Shown piece after piece: positions 32,000-39,097 of a stretch of 39,227 bases of DNA. Both the position numbers and the translations under genes were made by a program. Under the pieces are notes generated by a model, which was not told where the DNA came from, did not search any database, and worked only from the letters and a program-made list of their open reading frames with translations. The DNA is from a virus, in IMG/VR virus record IMGVR_UViG_3300042541_001181, positions 1 to 39,227 of that record; one strand, 5' to 3'. Position 1 is the first letter of the stretch. Each line of letters starts with the position of its first letter.

Positions 32000-32308
32000 A
32001 TGAGACCAAATCAATTAGTCATTAGATGCTTCGCAAAACAAGAAGAAGGCTTGTGGATAGCTGTTTGTGTTGATTTTACATTAGCTGCTCAAGCTTCATC
32101 ATTCTCTGAAGCAAAGGAAAAACTGGAAGAACAAATATATAATTATGTGAAAGAGGCTTTGGAAGATAAAGAATATGGCGCTCAATTAATCAATAGAAGC
32201 GCTCCATTATCCTCATGGATTGAATATTACTACATTAAATTAACTGGCCTTATTAGTCATAAAACTAATCTCATTTTTAACGAAACAATGCCTATGCGCC
32301 CTGCATGA
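32000..32308 (+). CDS. HicB-like protein
   Basis: The 102-residue product, from the ATG at 32000 with GGAGAG just upstream, reads LVIRCFAKQEEGLWIAVCVDFTLAAQASSFSEAKEKLEEQIYNYVKEAL. The pattern of a short beta strand, W.A.CVDF.LA.QG-like turn and helix is that of HicB-type antitoxins. There is no HicA-like gene beside it, nor a C-terminal DNA-binding domain. It may be an orphan regulator or anti-defence factor; a longer reading from 31967 is less likely. Confidence 0.65.
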   Translation: MRPNQLVIRCFAKQEEGLWIAVCVDFTLAAQASSFSEAKEKLEEQIYNYVKEALEDKEYGAQLINRSAPLSSWIEYYYIKLTGLISHKTNLIFNETMPMRPA

Positions 32309-32396
32309 GTGGAGAGTATCCACCAATCACCGGAAAGACTAGAAAAGACTTTTACGCGATATTAAAACAGCTTTAACCCACCCCAATACCCCACCT

Positions 32397-32419
32397 AAGC
32401 CTCTTAACCGAGGCTTTTT
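32397..32419 (+). terminator. Intrinsic terminator of the cI operon
   Basis: AAGCCTC (32397-32403), loop TTAACC, GAGGCTT (32410-32416), then T run to 32419 on the plus strand. It ends transcription from cI, the DUF1640-like gene and the HicB-like gene, about 90 bases after the last stop. Confidence 0.85.
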
Positions 32420-32494
32420 ATTGCCTATCGAAAAATAAATCCCCCCCCATTAATCAATCACTTGTGGCTTTAGGTGGTATTTTGTTTGAAAAAT

Positions 32495-32508
32495 ATACGA
32501 ATTCGTTT
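32495..32508. promoter_or_regulatory. Operator O3
   Basis: ATACG-AATT-CGTTT, overlapping the -35 box of the rightward promoter. Same pattern as O1, O2 and O4; centre 24 bp from O4. Confidence 0.7.
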
Positions 32509-32535
32509 GCATTAATTTATACGTTAGCGTATATT
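32507..32535 (+). promoter_or_regulatory. Repressor-controlled rightward promoter (PL-like)
   Basis: TTGCAT (32507-32512), 17-base spacer, TATATT (32530-32535), with O3 on the -35 side and O4 covering the -10 side. The start would be about 32542. It drives the structured leader RNA and the recombination-integration genes. Confidence 0.75.
32519..32532. promoter_or_regulatory. Operator O4
   Basis: Perfect arms ATACG-TTAG-CGTAT covering most of the -10 box of the rightward promoter. Repressor bound here would block RNA polymerase. Confidence 0.75.
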
Positions 32536-32541
32536 ATCATC

Positions 32542-32704
32542 CAACGAAACGGAAAATCCCCGTAGAAGGATTGCAAGGCCGCCTGATAGCGATAGACCTT
32601 AGCAGTAAACGCTCTTTGTACAAATAGCATTTTAACGAGTGCTATTTATACAACGTCCTCATGTTGTTACTCCTACCTGCTCCGTAGCGATACGGGGCTT
32701 TTTT
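32542..32704 (+). ncRNA. Structured leader RNA / sRNA from the rightward promoter
   Basis: The expected ~160-nt RNA starts at the repressor-controlled promoter and ends at a strong intrinsic terminator. It contains a perfect stem AAATAGCA/TGCTATTT (32625-32632 and 32643-32650 approximately) and a second hairpin ACAAC/GTTGT (about 32650-32667), then the terminator hairpin. No open reading frame of note lies in it. It may be a cis-acting antitermination leader (as the put RNA of phage HK022) or a released small RNA. Both are inferences. Confidence 0.55.
32679..32704 (+). terminator. Intrinsic terminator within the rightward operon leader
   Basis: GCTCCGTA/TACGGGGC stem (32679-32686 and 32691-32698; one G-T pair), loop GCGA, followed by six T (32699-32704). 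It lies between the promoter and the first gene, so downstream expression needs read-through, antitermination or another promoter. Confidence 0.85.
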
Positions 32705-32709
32705 GAGGG

Positions 32710-32775
32710 TTCATAAGACTGTCTATCTCGCGGATTTTTTTGAGAGACTTGACGCTTGGTAGGCAGTCTTATGAA
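32710..32775. repeat. 18-bp near-perfect inverted repeat after the leader terminator
   Basis: Bases 32710-32727 pair with 32758-32775; the outer 12 bp (TTCATAAGACTG/CAGTCTTATGAA) are perfect and the rest continues with two T-G pairs. The 30-base loop contains a T run and a TTGACG (32749-32754). With TGAATA 17 bases on (32772-32777) that could be a promoter that bypasses the terminator. Alternatively it is a second RNA structure. The gap from 32776 to the next gene at 32865 has nothing else I can name except its ribosome site. Confidence 0.55.
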
Positions 32776-32864
32776 TACAGCTTAGACAACTAAACGTATT
32801 TCACTTGCGTGTAATGTCCGAAACGGTGTGAAGCCGAAACAATAATAATTTTAAGGGGTACAAA

Positions 32865-33122
32865 ATGATTAAGTACGATTACGCAAGTAAAGAACGTCAA
32901 GACTTCATCAAGTCCGAAGCAAAGAAAGTATTTGTGCAACCTGTTGAAGAATACGAGGAGTTCCATTACGAACCAGCCTCAGATAGTAAATTCATAATAG
33001 TCATGCTTGTTGGCTTTGTTCTACTCATGAGTCTTTATCTAGTCAATACCCAAGCCAAGGCTGATGGCAACTGTATGCCTATCTCGCCAATGTCGCTTGT
33101 TGATTCTTTTGGGGGTGAATAA
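32865..33122 (+). CDS. Small single-pass membrane protein
   Basis: The 85-residue product has an acidic cytoplasmic start (EAKKVFVQPVEEYEEFHYEPAS), one membrane helix (FIIVMLVGFVLLMSLYLV, about 43-60) and a short outer tail. AAGGGG lies 8 bases before the ATG. The stop overlaps the next start (TAATG). First protein of the rightward operon; function unknown. Confidence 0.7.
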   Translation: MIKYDYASKERQDFIKSEAKKVFVQPVEEYEEFHYEPASDSKFIIVMLVGFVLLMSLYLVNTQAKADGNCMPISPMSLVDSFGGE

Positions 33123-33304
33123 TGGCTACTTCTATGAGTATTCACTATGTTGAAAATTTGGCGTTCAAACAAGAGAACCTGTTTCTTCCCAATGACAAAA
33201 TGATCCGGTTAATGCGTGTGACTGGAGTTGATAAAACGGGCGAGACTAACGAAGTCGTTTTCTTCCTGACGGACGACTGCAATATCGAGGAGGTGCTTAC
33301 ATGA
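33122..33304 (+). CDS. Small hypothetical protein of the recombination operon
   Basis: The 60-residue product reads SIHYVENLAFKQENLFLPNDKMIRLMRVTGVDKTGETNEVVFFLTDDCNIEEVLT. It is a soluble mixed alpha/beta small protein without a known motif. It is linked by TAATG to the preceding gene and by ATGA to the next. Confidence 0.6.
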   Translation: MATSMSIHYVENLAFKQENLFLPNDKMIRLMRVTGVDKTGETNEVVFFLTDDCNIEEVLT

Positions 33305-33450
33305 TTAAGTTGATTATGCAAATCTTGGCTAGGGCTGATTTTGAGAACCACCGCGAACCAAGATTCACAAATAAACATTACTTAAACGAATTTGGGAACC
33401 GCTACGCAATAGCAGAAGCCCACGCACATTATAACAGAGGCACACAATGA
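33301..33450 (+). CDS. Small protein before ERF gene
   Basis: The 49-residue product MIKLIMQILARADFENHREP...YAIAEAHAHYNRGTQ is joined at both ends to its neighbours by ATGA overlaps (33301 and 33447). Codon use resembles its neighbours. Function unknown. Confidence 0.6.
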   Translation: MIKLIMQILARADFENHREPRFTNKHYLNEFGNRYAIAEAHAHYNRGTQ

Positions 33451-34007
33451 ATAAATCAGAATCTATTGCCAACCTAGCTTTGGCACTATCAAAAGCACAA
33501 CTGGAACTGAGTAATCCTAAAAAGACTTCAGCCAATCCATTCTTCAAATCTAAGTATGCGGACTTGAGTGAAGTTATTAACGTAAGCAAAACTATCTTAG
33601 CAGAGCATGGCTTGTCAGTTATGCAGTTCTTGTCTTATACAGACATGGTGCATGTTGAAACGATGATGTTGCACTCAACGGGTGAATGGATTAGCGAAAC
33701 ACTTTCATTGCCGATCATGAAACATGATGCCCAATCCATAGGCAGTACATGTACTTATGCAAGACGTTACTCATGGGCAGCTATTTGTGGGCTTGCTCAG
33801 GAAGATGATGATGCAAATGCAGCGGTTGGAAATGGCAATAAACCAGCTCTAGCACCTAAACCAACAATCGTTCCCAATACGAAAGGCTGGCAAAACGCTA
33901 AAGATGCCTTTATTCGCGATGGTAATCTTCAAGCGGTATTAAGCAAGGCAATTATAAGCACTGAACACCAAGCCCTACTAATGGAGGAGTGCAGAGATGT
34001 CGCTTAA
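33447..34007 (+). CDS. erf: ERF-family single-strand annealing recombinase
   Basis: The 186-residue product has the ERF signature: ALSKAQLELSNPKKTSANPFFKSKYADLSEVINVSKTILAEHGLSVMQF, then HSTGEWISETLSLPI and AQSIGSTCTYARRYSWAAICGLAQEDDDANAA. ERF anneals homologous single strands and circularises phage DNA after entry, working with an exonuclease, coded next, and SSB. Its length is usual for short ERFs. A 49-codon gene precedes it with ATGA overlap. Confidence 0.88.
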   Translation: MNKSESIANLALALSKAQLELSNPKKTSANPFFKSKYADLSEVINVSKTILAEHGLSVMQFLSYTDMVHVETMMLHSTGEWISETLSLPIMKHDAQSIGSTCTYARRYSWAAICGLAQEDDDANAAVGNGNKPALAPKPTIVPNTKGWQNAKDAFIRDGNLQAVLSKAIISTEHQALLMEECRDVA

Positions 34008-34617
34008 ATTTCATGAAGTCGAGCAAAATAGCGATGAATGGTTTGCCATGCGACTCGGTAAAGCCACCATGTCTAATGCGTCAAAGTTCATGGCTAACCT
34101 TGGTAAGGCTTTCGGTGAACCAGCCAAAGCCTACGCCCTCCAGCTCTCACTTGAGCAAGTGACAGGCCGTAAGTCTGGTGTGAGCTTTACTAACGAACAC
34201 ATGCTCAGAGGGCAGGAGCAAGAGCCGATTGCCCGTGAACTCTACGAGCATGAAAACTTTGTTACTGTCACTAATGGCGGTTTCTTTGCGTCTGATACCT
34301 GGGGAAGTTCACCGGATGGCTTGGTTGGGGATGATGGGATTATCGAGATTAAATCGGTTATCTCAACTACCCACTACGCAACTCTTAAACGTGGCGCACA
34401 TGACCCAGCTTACCACTGGCAGTTAATGGGGCATTTACACGCCACAGGTCGTGCATGGGTAGACTTTGTGAGTTACTGCGCTGACTTTCCAGAGGGTAAG
34501 CAATTAATCACCCACCGAGTCCACCGCAAGGATGTCGAGACTGATCTAAAGAGTCTGGAAGAAAGATTAACCGAATTTTTACAATTAATAGAAACAACTA
34601 AAGAGGCAATAATATGA
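33997..34617 (+). CDS. YqaJ-family recombination exonuclease
   Basis: The 206-residue product has RLGKATMSNASKFMANLGK at the start and SSPDGLVGDDGIIEIKSV with the predicted catalytic Asp107, Glu117 and Lys119 of the PD-(D/E)XK exonuclease fold. HWQLMGHLHATGRAWVDFVSYC follows. YqaJ exonucleases make the 3' single strands for ERF. It overlaps the ERF gene by 11 bases and the SSB start by four. Confidence 0.9.
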   Translation: MSLKFHEVEQNSDEWFAMRLGKATMSNASKFMANLGKAFGEPAKAYALQLSLEQVTGRKSGVSFTNEHMLRGQEQEPIARELYEHENFVTVTNGGFFASDTWGSSPDGLVGDDGIIEIKSVISTTHYATLKRGAHDPAYHWQLMGHLHATGRAWVDFVSYCADFPEGKQLITHRVHRKDVETDLKSLEERLTEFLQLIETTKEAII

Positions 34618-34997
34618 GCAATGTTTACACCGCAGTATGTACAGTCACAAGAGATTGTGAGGTGCGCTATTTGCCCAGTGGTGGTGCAGTTTTAACCGTG
34701 AATGTCGCTAATAATCAGGGCTTTGGGGATAAGCAAACCACCATGTTTATTCGTGTGGCATTGTTCGGTAAACGTGCCGAAGGCAACCTGAAAGACTATT
34801 TATTGAAAGGCCAGCAAGTCAATATTTCGGGTGAATTACGCACCAATGAGTACCAAGCGAAAGACGGCACGACTAAAACCAGCATGGAGTTGAACGCCAA
34901 TATTATTGACTTAGTAGGCGGTAGAAAAGAAGGTGCAGCACCAAGACAAGCAGCGCCTAAAGCTGATGTTGCTTATGATGATGACATTCCTTTCTAG
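34614..34997 (+). CDS. ssb: Single-strand DNA-binding protein
   Basis: The 127-residue product has an OB fold: YTAVCTVTRDCEVRYLPSGGAVLTVNVANN, then FIRVALFGKRAEGNLKDYLLKGQQVNISGELRTNEYQAKDGTTKTSMELNANII. It ends in the acidic tail YDDDIPF that recruits partner proteins. It completes the ERF-exonuclease-SSB set. Length fits a short bacterial-type SSB. Confidence 0.92.
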   Translation: MSNVYTAVCTVTRDCEVRYLPSGGAVLTVNVANNQGFGDKQTTMFIRVALFGKRAEGNLKDYLLKGQQVNISGELRTNEYQAKDGTTKTSMELNANIIDLVGGRKEGAAPRQAAPKADVAYDDDIPF

Positions 34998-35006
34998 GAG
35001 TCTGTA

Positions 35007-35363
35007 ATGGATAGATCAAAATTAATTTCAAGACGGGAAATTGGCGAACTGCTAAACGTAACTAAAGAACATGTTGGCGTGTTGGATGATCGGGGCAAAT
35101 TACCTTGCGCCTCCATCACACTGGATGTAGGCATTAATCGAGGCAAACAGCCCAAATACTACGATAGAGAAACAATATTACATTGGATCTATGCCAGAGA
35201 ACGCAAAAAGTTTGGCGCTACGGGACAAGTGACATTCCAGCAGATCTTTGCTGGCAACTTTGAATCCATGTACATGCGCAGGCGTTATGAAATGAAACGT
35301 ATGCGGGCGCGACTCTCTAGGCCAAAGACTCAAATTATAAGAATAAAAGGTGAAGTGGGATGA
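35007..35363 (+). CDS. Helix-turn-helix DNA-binding protein
   Basis: The 118-residue product begins SKLISRREIGELLNVTKEHVGVLDDRGKLPCASIT, a MerR/AlpA-like winged-helix type opening. Then YYDRETILHWIYARERKKF, and a strongly basic C terminus (YMRRRYEMKRMRARLSRPKTQIIRIK). This could be a regulator of the int/xis region or a DNA-binding helper. AGGAG precedes the ATG. Its end overlaps the HNH gene by four bases. Confidence 0.6.
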   Translation: MDRSKLISRREIGELLNVTKEHVGVLDDRGKLPCASITLDVGINRGKQPKYYDRETILHWIYARERKKFGATGQVTFQQIFAGNFESMYMRRRYEMKRMRARLSRPKTQIIRIKGEVG

Positions 35364-36157
35364 ATAACTTAAGCAAATTGAATGATGTCTTATTCGATCA
35401 ACTGATAAGGCTTACTGATGACACGGTAGGCGATGACTATTTAAGCACTGAAATTGAACGCAGCAAAGCGGTTAGCTCTATTGCCCGTGACATTATTTCA
35501 AACTCTAAACTTGCCCTTGATATTGTCCGGTGCAAAAAAACATGGGTAGCGTTAAAGACTTACCCAAGATGCTTGAAAATGAACGCGCATAAGTGGCAGC
35601 CCTATCAAATAGCCTGGTTAAAAGCTAACCGTTATGAGCTTAATAATATCGAGCTTGTTGCCCAATTTAACCGGATGTTTAGCCTCAATCTTATCAGTGA
35701 CCAGATTATTCCAGCCTGTAAACGTCGTCGATTTCAGCATAAATACATAGGCTATCAAAAAGGCCATGTGCCTTGGAACACTGGACTGAAAGGCGTTAAT
35801 GGTAGCAGCTCAACGACCTTCAAAAAGGGTAATCCCTGCCACAATACTCGCTCTGTAGGATCCGAACGAATAACCAAAGATGGGTATTGGGAAATAAAGG
35901 TAGCAGAGCCGAGGCAGTGGGACGCTAAACACCGAATTGTTTGGGAATCAGTACACGGCCCCATACCAAAAGGAAGTCTGGTGCTATTTCTCAGTGACGA
36001 CAAGCTAAACGTCAACATAGAGAACCTGCAAATGGTGACACGGGCCGAATTAGCTGTATTGAATCGACATGAAAAGTATAGCAAACAAGCCCCAGAAGTC
36101 AGACGGGCATTAATTAACGTGGTCAGGCTGGAACAAGCCGCAAAGAGGGCAGCATGA
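35360..36157 (+). CDS. HNH endonuclease (homing type)
   Basis: The 265-residue product has a helical N-terminal DNA-binding part (residues 1-130) and an HNH domain. The relevant text is SERITKDGYWEIKVAEPRQWDAKHRIVWESVHGPIPKGSLVLFLSDDKLNVNIENLQMV. The His-x-Val-W-E, the D..LNVNIENL Asn residues and the K-G-S-L turn match the HNH family found as homing endonucleases in phages. It stands on its own within the operon, overlapping both neighbours, so it is not inserted into an obvious host gene or intron. It may instead have a terminase- or integration-related role. Confidence 0.78.
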   Translation: MNNLSKLNDVLFDQLIRLTDDTVGDDYLSTEIERSKAVSSIARDIISNSKLALDIVRCKKTWVALKTYPRCLKMNAHKWQPYQIAWLKANRYELNNIELVAQFNRMFSLNLISDQIIPACKRRRFQHKYIGYQKGHVPWNTGLKGVNGSSSTTFKKGNPCHNTRSVGSERITKDGYWEIKVAEPRQWDAKHRIVWESVHGPIPKGSLVLFLSDDKLNVNIENLQMVTRAELAVLNRHEKYSKQAPEVRRALINVVRLEQAAKRAA

Positions 36158-36714
36158 AACTTTTAAGAATGACAGATCCTAGTTTTGGGGGTGACATTGT
36201 GACTAATAATGACAATGCTGGAGAATTAAAAAATAAAGAAATAGATTATAAATATCTTGATGAGATCGAATTAAAAAACTTAATTGAAATAGAAATTGAT
36301 AAACGAGACGATATTGATAACCAGATTTTAATTTATGGCAGGACTAGTGTTGATGATTGGTATTTAAAGGCAACTAGGGCATTAAATGCAACAAAAAGAA
36401 GATTATTTTTTTTAAGGCGTTGTTTAAATAAAATAACCAAGATACGCGCTGCAGAAATTAAGGAAGAAAATATAGAAAGAGCCAAGCAATTAATTGTAGA
36501 TTCCATTGAAAGAAAGGAAAAGAAAAAATACGATCATTTAATAACCACAATAAACGAGGATAAAAAATTTAGATCTATAGCTAGAAAAATGCTAGACAAG
36601 GATGTTTTTAAAATGCTTGCCGCTGAATATAACAGATTACACATTATTGAGTGTGTTGCTGAATATGAAAGATTAAACATTGTTGAGTGTGAGGAAGTAG
36701 AGGTGACATTGTGA
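36154..36714 (+). CDS. Coiled-coil protein, AT-rich gene, unknown
   Basis: The 186-residue product is rich in Lys, Glu and Ile, mainly helical (RALNATKRRLFFLRRCLNKITKIRAAEIKEENIERAKQLIVDSIERKEKKK). It ends in a short internal repeat AEYNRLHIIEC-V-AEYERLNIVEC (about residues 157-180). The coding sequence is visibly more AT-rich than its neighbours, suggesting later acquisition. No family is recognised. Confidence 0.6.
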   Translation: MKLLRMTDPSFGGDIVTNNDNAGELKNKEIDYKYLDEIELKNLIEIEIDKRDDIDNQILIYGRTSVDDWYLKATRALNATKRRLFFLRRCLNKITKIRAAEIKEENIERAKQLIVDSIERKEKKKYDHLITTINEDKKFRSIARKMLDKDVFKMLAAEYNRLHIIECVAEYERLNIVECEEVEVTL

Positions 36715-36752
36715 GTAAACAGCAAGAGTCTTTATGCGTGGGAGTCTACTAA
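36711..36752 (+). CDS. 13-codon minicistron
   Basis: GTG-started frame MSKQQESLCVGVY overlaps the upstream stop as GTGA and the downstream start as TAATG. It carries GGAG, the ribosome site of the next gene. It may serve coupling only; a function for the peptide is not implied. Confidence 0.3.
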   Translation: MSKQQESLCVGVY

Positions 36753-36919
36753 TGAAACTCTATAACTTACCCAGAGACACATTTTTTACTATTCAAGGTG
36801 ATGAATCAAACACGGTTTACTTCTTAGAGAATCTGGATGGCATGTTCAGCTATTGCAAGAATGAGGCTGGGGATGTCGTACATTTCTCAGCAAGTTTAGA
36901 GGTTGATATTTATGTCTAA
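36752..36919 (+). CDS. Small hypothetical protein
   Basis: The 55-residue product MKLYNLPRDTFFTIQGDESN...GDVVHFSASLEVDIYV is beta-rich and soluble. The ATG at 36752 has GGAG 8 bases upstream; an ATG at 36734 lacks a ribosome site. It overlaps the next gene by eight bases. Function unknown; the pattern of strands suggests a small barrel. Confidence 0.55.
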   Translation: MKLYNLPRDTFFTIQGDESNTVYFLENLDGMFSYCKNEAGDVVHFSASLEVDIYV

Positions 36920-37391
36920 AGAAAGAGAGTTACTTAAAAGGTGTTTAGATTTTATGCTTGATGCAGGTGCAAACCTTAATCCGCTATTTAAAGAGGTTAA
37001 TGATGTACTTCTTAACCAACCTGAGCAAGAGCCTGTCAACTTTGATTTAGAACGGATGAAGCTGGCTGTAGAGTCACCTGTGTCAGATGTTACGGTAGAA
37101 GGTTTAATAGATAAGGTTAAAAGTAATCGTGAGCATATCGTTGATGTTACCGATAAGGTAGAGCCTGTTGCTTGGATGCAAGACAGTATTGAGTTATATG
37201 TACTAGAAGAAAAAAACAGTTTAAGAGGCTATGTTATACCCCTGTACACAGCACCACCAAAGCGTGAGCCTTTGACACCACAACAAATAAGCGAGGGTAA
37301 TCAATCAATGCTCAATGTTACAAGAGATGCTTTTGTAAAGGGTGTTAAGTTTGCTGAAAAAGCACACGGTATAGGGGTAGATGATGAGTAA
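36912..37391 (+). CDS. Phage-type hypothetical protein with PVAWM/PLYTAPP motifs
   Basis: The 159-residue product, from the ATG at 36912, has KVEPVAWMQDS, YVIPLYTAPPKREPLTPQQI and a C-terminal DAFVKGVKFAEKAHGIG. The EPVAWM...PLYTAPP...LT..Q and F..GV.FAE.AHGI phrases recur in many phage hypothetical proteins, whose function is not known. An AGAGG ribosome site lies 9 bases upstream of the ATG. Confidence 0.65.
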   Translation: MSKERELLKRCLDFMLDAGANLNPLFKEVNDVLLNQPEQEPVNFDLERMKLAVESPVSDVTVEGLIDKVKSNREHIVDVTDKVEPVAWMQDSIELYVLEEKNSLRGYVIPLYTAPPKREPLTPQQISEGNQSMLNVTRDAFVKGVKFAEKAHGIGVDDE

Positions 37392-37431
37392 AGAAAATAT
37401 AGTGTGTGGCTCTATTAGGAGGGTAGTTTAA
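37384..37431 (+). CDS. 15-codon minicistron
   Basis: Frame MSKENIVCGSIRRVV starts inside the end of the previous gene and ends TAATG on the next start. It contains AGGAGG, the ribosome site of the next gene. May be chance or a coupling device. Confidence 0.25.
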   Translation: MSKENIVCGSIRRVV

Positions 37432-37754
37432 TGAGTTGTGGTTACTGTGCGCACTGGTCAGATAAAGCTAAAGATCGTTATACTGACTATGAAAAAGAAC
37501 CTGGGGTATGTGCAAGATACCCTGTCCATATAGAAACAAAAAGGAATCATACCTGTGGAGAATTGACTATATCACTAAAAACTAGATTTCCATGGTCTAA
37601 TGAAATTTCGCCTTTAGCGCAGTTTAGGGCAGACAACGTAAAAGATAGAAATAATTTTCACATGGAACGAGATAAACGTCTTGCGTTAGAGAAAAAGATA
37701 AAAGCACTGAGGGTTCAATTAAAAACCAAAACCGTGCTGGTTGGTGGTCTGTAA
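37431..37754 (+). CDS. Small Cys-containing protein
   Basis: The 107-residue product has four Cys in the first 45 residues (CGYCAHW, GVCARYP, HTCGEL), a possible single zinc site. A basic helical C terminus follows (RDKRLALEKKIKALRVQLKTKTVLVGG). AGGAGG precedes the ATG. Its stop overlaps a small frame at 37754. Function unknown. Confidence 0.6.
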   Translation: MSCGYCAHWSDKAKDRYTDYEKEPGVCARYPVHIETKRNHTCGELTISLKTRFPWSNEISPLAQFRADNVKDRNNFHMERDKRLALEKKIKALRVQLKTKTVLVGGL

Positions 37755-37795
37755 TGGAGTCAATGTTAAAAGAGAGGGAGAAAAGAGATGGCTAA
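37754..37795 (+). CDS. 13-codon minicistron before excisionase
   Basis: Frame MESMLKEREKRDG starts at the TAATG of the preceding stop and ends inside the excisionase gene. It contains the GAGGGAG ribosome site of that gene. This is the third such frame in 1.1 kb. Confidence 0.25.
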   Translation: MESMLKEREKRDG

Positions 37796-38078
37796 ATGGG
37801 TGACTGTCGATGCTTTTGAGTCACAAACAGGCATTAGGCGAGAGGAGGCACAACGAAAATGCCGAGCTAATGAGTGGCCTGAAGGAATTGCTTGGGTATA
37901 CTATTCTGATAAGATTAGGTTAATTAATCTGGAATGGTGGGATACAAAATGGCAAGAGATGGCACGGGCATCCGCAAAGCGACTGAAAACTCAATCCAAA
38001 TCGAGTTCACCTATCAATCTAAGCGATGCCGCGAACGCATCAAATGTGCGCCAACTGATGCAAACTTTAGAAAGATAG
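37788..38078 (+). CDS. xis: Excisionase
   Basis: The 96-residue product MAKWVTVDAFESQTGIRREEAQRKCRANEWPEGIAWVYYSDKIRLIN has the winged-helix start typical of phage excisionases. The T....F...TG....A....R...W..G..W...S...I..N pattern agrees. It is coded just before and overlapping the integrase by 130 bases. It should bend attR/attL DNA and direct excision. The C-terminal part is Ser/Asn/Ala-rich and polar. Confidence 0.82.
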   Translation: MAKWVTVDAFESQTGIRREEAQRKCRANEWPEGIAWVYYSDKIRLINLEWWDTKWQEMARASAKRLKTQSKSSSPINLSDAANASNVRQLMQTLER

Positions 38079-39097
38079 CGCTGTTTCGTGAAACCGTTAT
38101 CAATGAAATTGAGTCTGGTACATTTGATTATGCAAAAACATTTCCAGACTCAAAACACGCCACTAGATTTATTGAAAAAGTAGATAAGGTTTTATTGGTG
38201 TCTGATTGCCTAAATCGCTGGTTAGATGAAAAAGAAAAGCAGACTAAGGCCAGCAGTTACCAGACTTACAAAAAACGAGTCACAATGCTTCAAAAAGTAT
38301 TTGGCAACTATGCTGCTGAAGCAATAAGAAAAGTCGATGTCAAAGATTGGTGTAAAACACTGACTGTCTGCAATAAATCTATTCGTAGCTATACTCAGCC
38401 GCTAAGTTCTGCGATTCAGTTAGCCGTTGATGATGAATTGATTACGACAAACCCCTTAGCAGCATTTAAATACACCATTCTCGAAGAGCTAAAAGATGAT
38501 TTTGTTGATCCACTTGACAGATCGGAAGCAACAAAACTACTGGCGAGCCTTTCGGGATCGTATAAAAACTTGGTGCAGTTTGCCCTATGGACAGGATTGA
38601 GAACGAGTGAACTGATAGCCGTACAGTGGGGTGATGTTGATTTTAATCGTGGCGCTATTTTAATTAAACGGGCTAAAACACAAGCGTCTAAAAAAGACGA
38701 GGTAACAAAAACCAGAACTGGAAAACGGGAAGTAAAATTATTAAGCCCTGCTTTATCAGCATTATCAAGTCAAAAGGCTTTTACTTTTTTATCCGGTAAA
38801 CATATTTTTCTGAATGAAAAAACAGGAAAACCGTTCACTGGTGATACTCAAATAAGAAAAGCATGGAAACGGGCATTGTTGAGAGTTGGTATCCGCTACC
38901 GAAATCCTTACCAAACTAGACACACCTATGCGAGCTGGATGTTATCAGCCGGTGAACCTTTGGCTTGGATAAGTAAACAAATGGGTCACGCAAGCATCAC
39001 AACAACGACTAAACACTATGCAAGATTCTTGGATGACAGTCAGCCTGATGCAGGCAATAAAGCAGTAGATTTGTTCTCTGAAAAAAACATCCATTAA
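37949..39097 (+). CDS. int: Tyrosine-family integrase
   Basis: The 382-residue product has an N-terminal arm-binding domain of the DUF3596 type (GIRKATENSIQIEFTYQSKRCRERIKC, about 7-33) and a SAM-like core-binding domain (about 88-175). The catalytic domain has Arg218 (TGLRTSEL), Arg324 (PYQTRHTY), His347 (MGHASI) and Tyr357 (KHYARF). The first His of HxxR is replaced by Tyr (YQTR), as in other members of the group. The ATG at 37949 has GGTGGGA upstream. It overlaps xis. The 3' end runs into the att repeat, whose second copy lies at 1-21. Confidence 0.92.
   Translation: MARDGTGIRKATENSIQIEFTYQSKRCRERIKCAPTDANFRKIALFRETVINEIESGTFDYAKTFPDSKHATRFIEKVDKVLLVSDCLNRWLDEKEKQTKASSYQTYKKRVTMLQKVFGNYAAEAIRKVDVKDWCKTLTVCNKSIRSYTQPLSSAIQLAVDDELITTNPLAAFKYTILEELKDDFVDPLDRSEATKLLASLSGSYKNLVQFALWTGLRTSELIAVQWGDVDFNRGAILIKRAKTQASKKDEVTKTRTGKREVKLLSPALSALSSQKAFTFLSGKHIFLNEKTGKPFTGDTQIRKAWKRALLRVGIRYRNPYQTRHTYASWMLSAGEPLAWISKQMGHASITTTTKHYARFLDDSQPDAGNKAVDLFSEKNIH

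Noticed and set aside
32441-32448. Eight-C tract as a second phase-variable site
   Set aside because: It is short and lies between a terminator and a promoter with no gene frame to shift.
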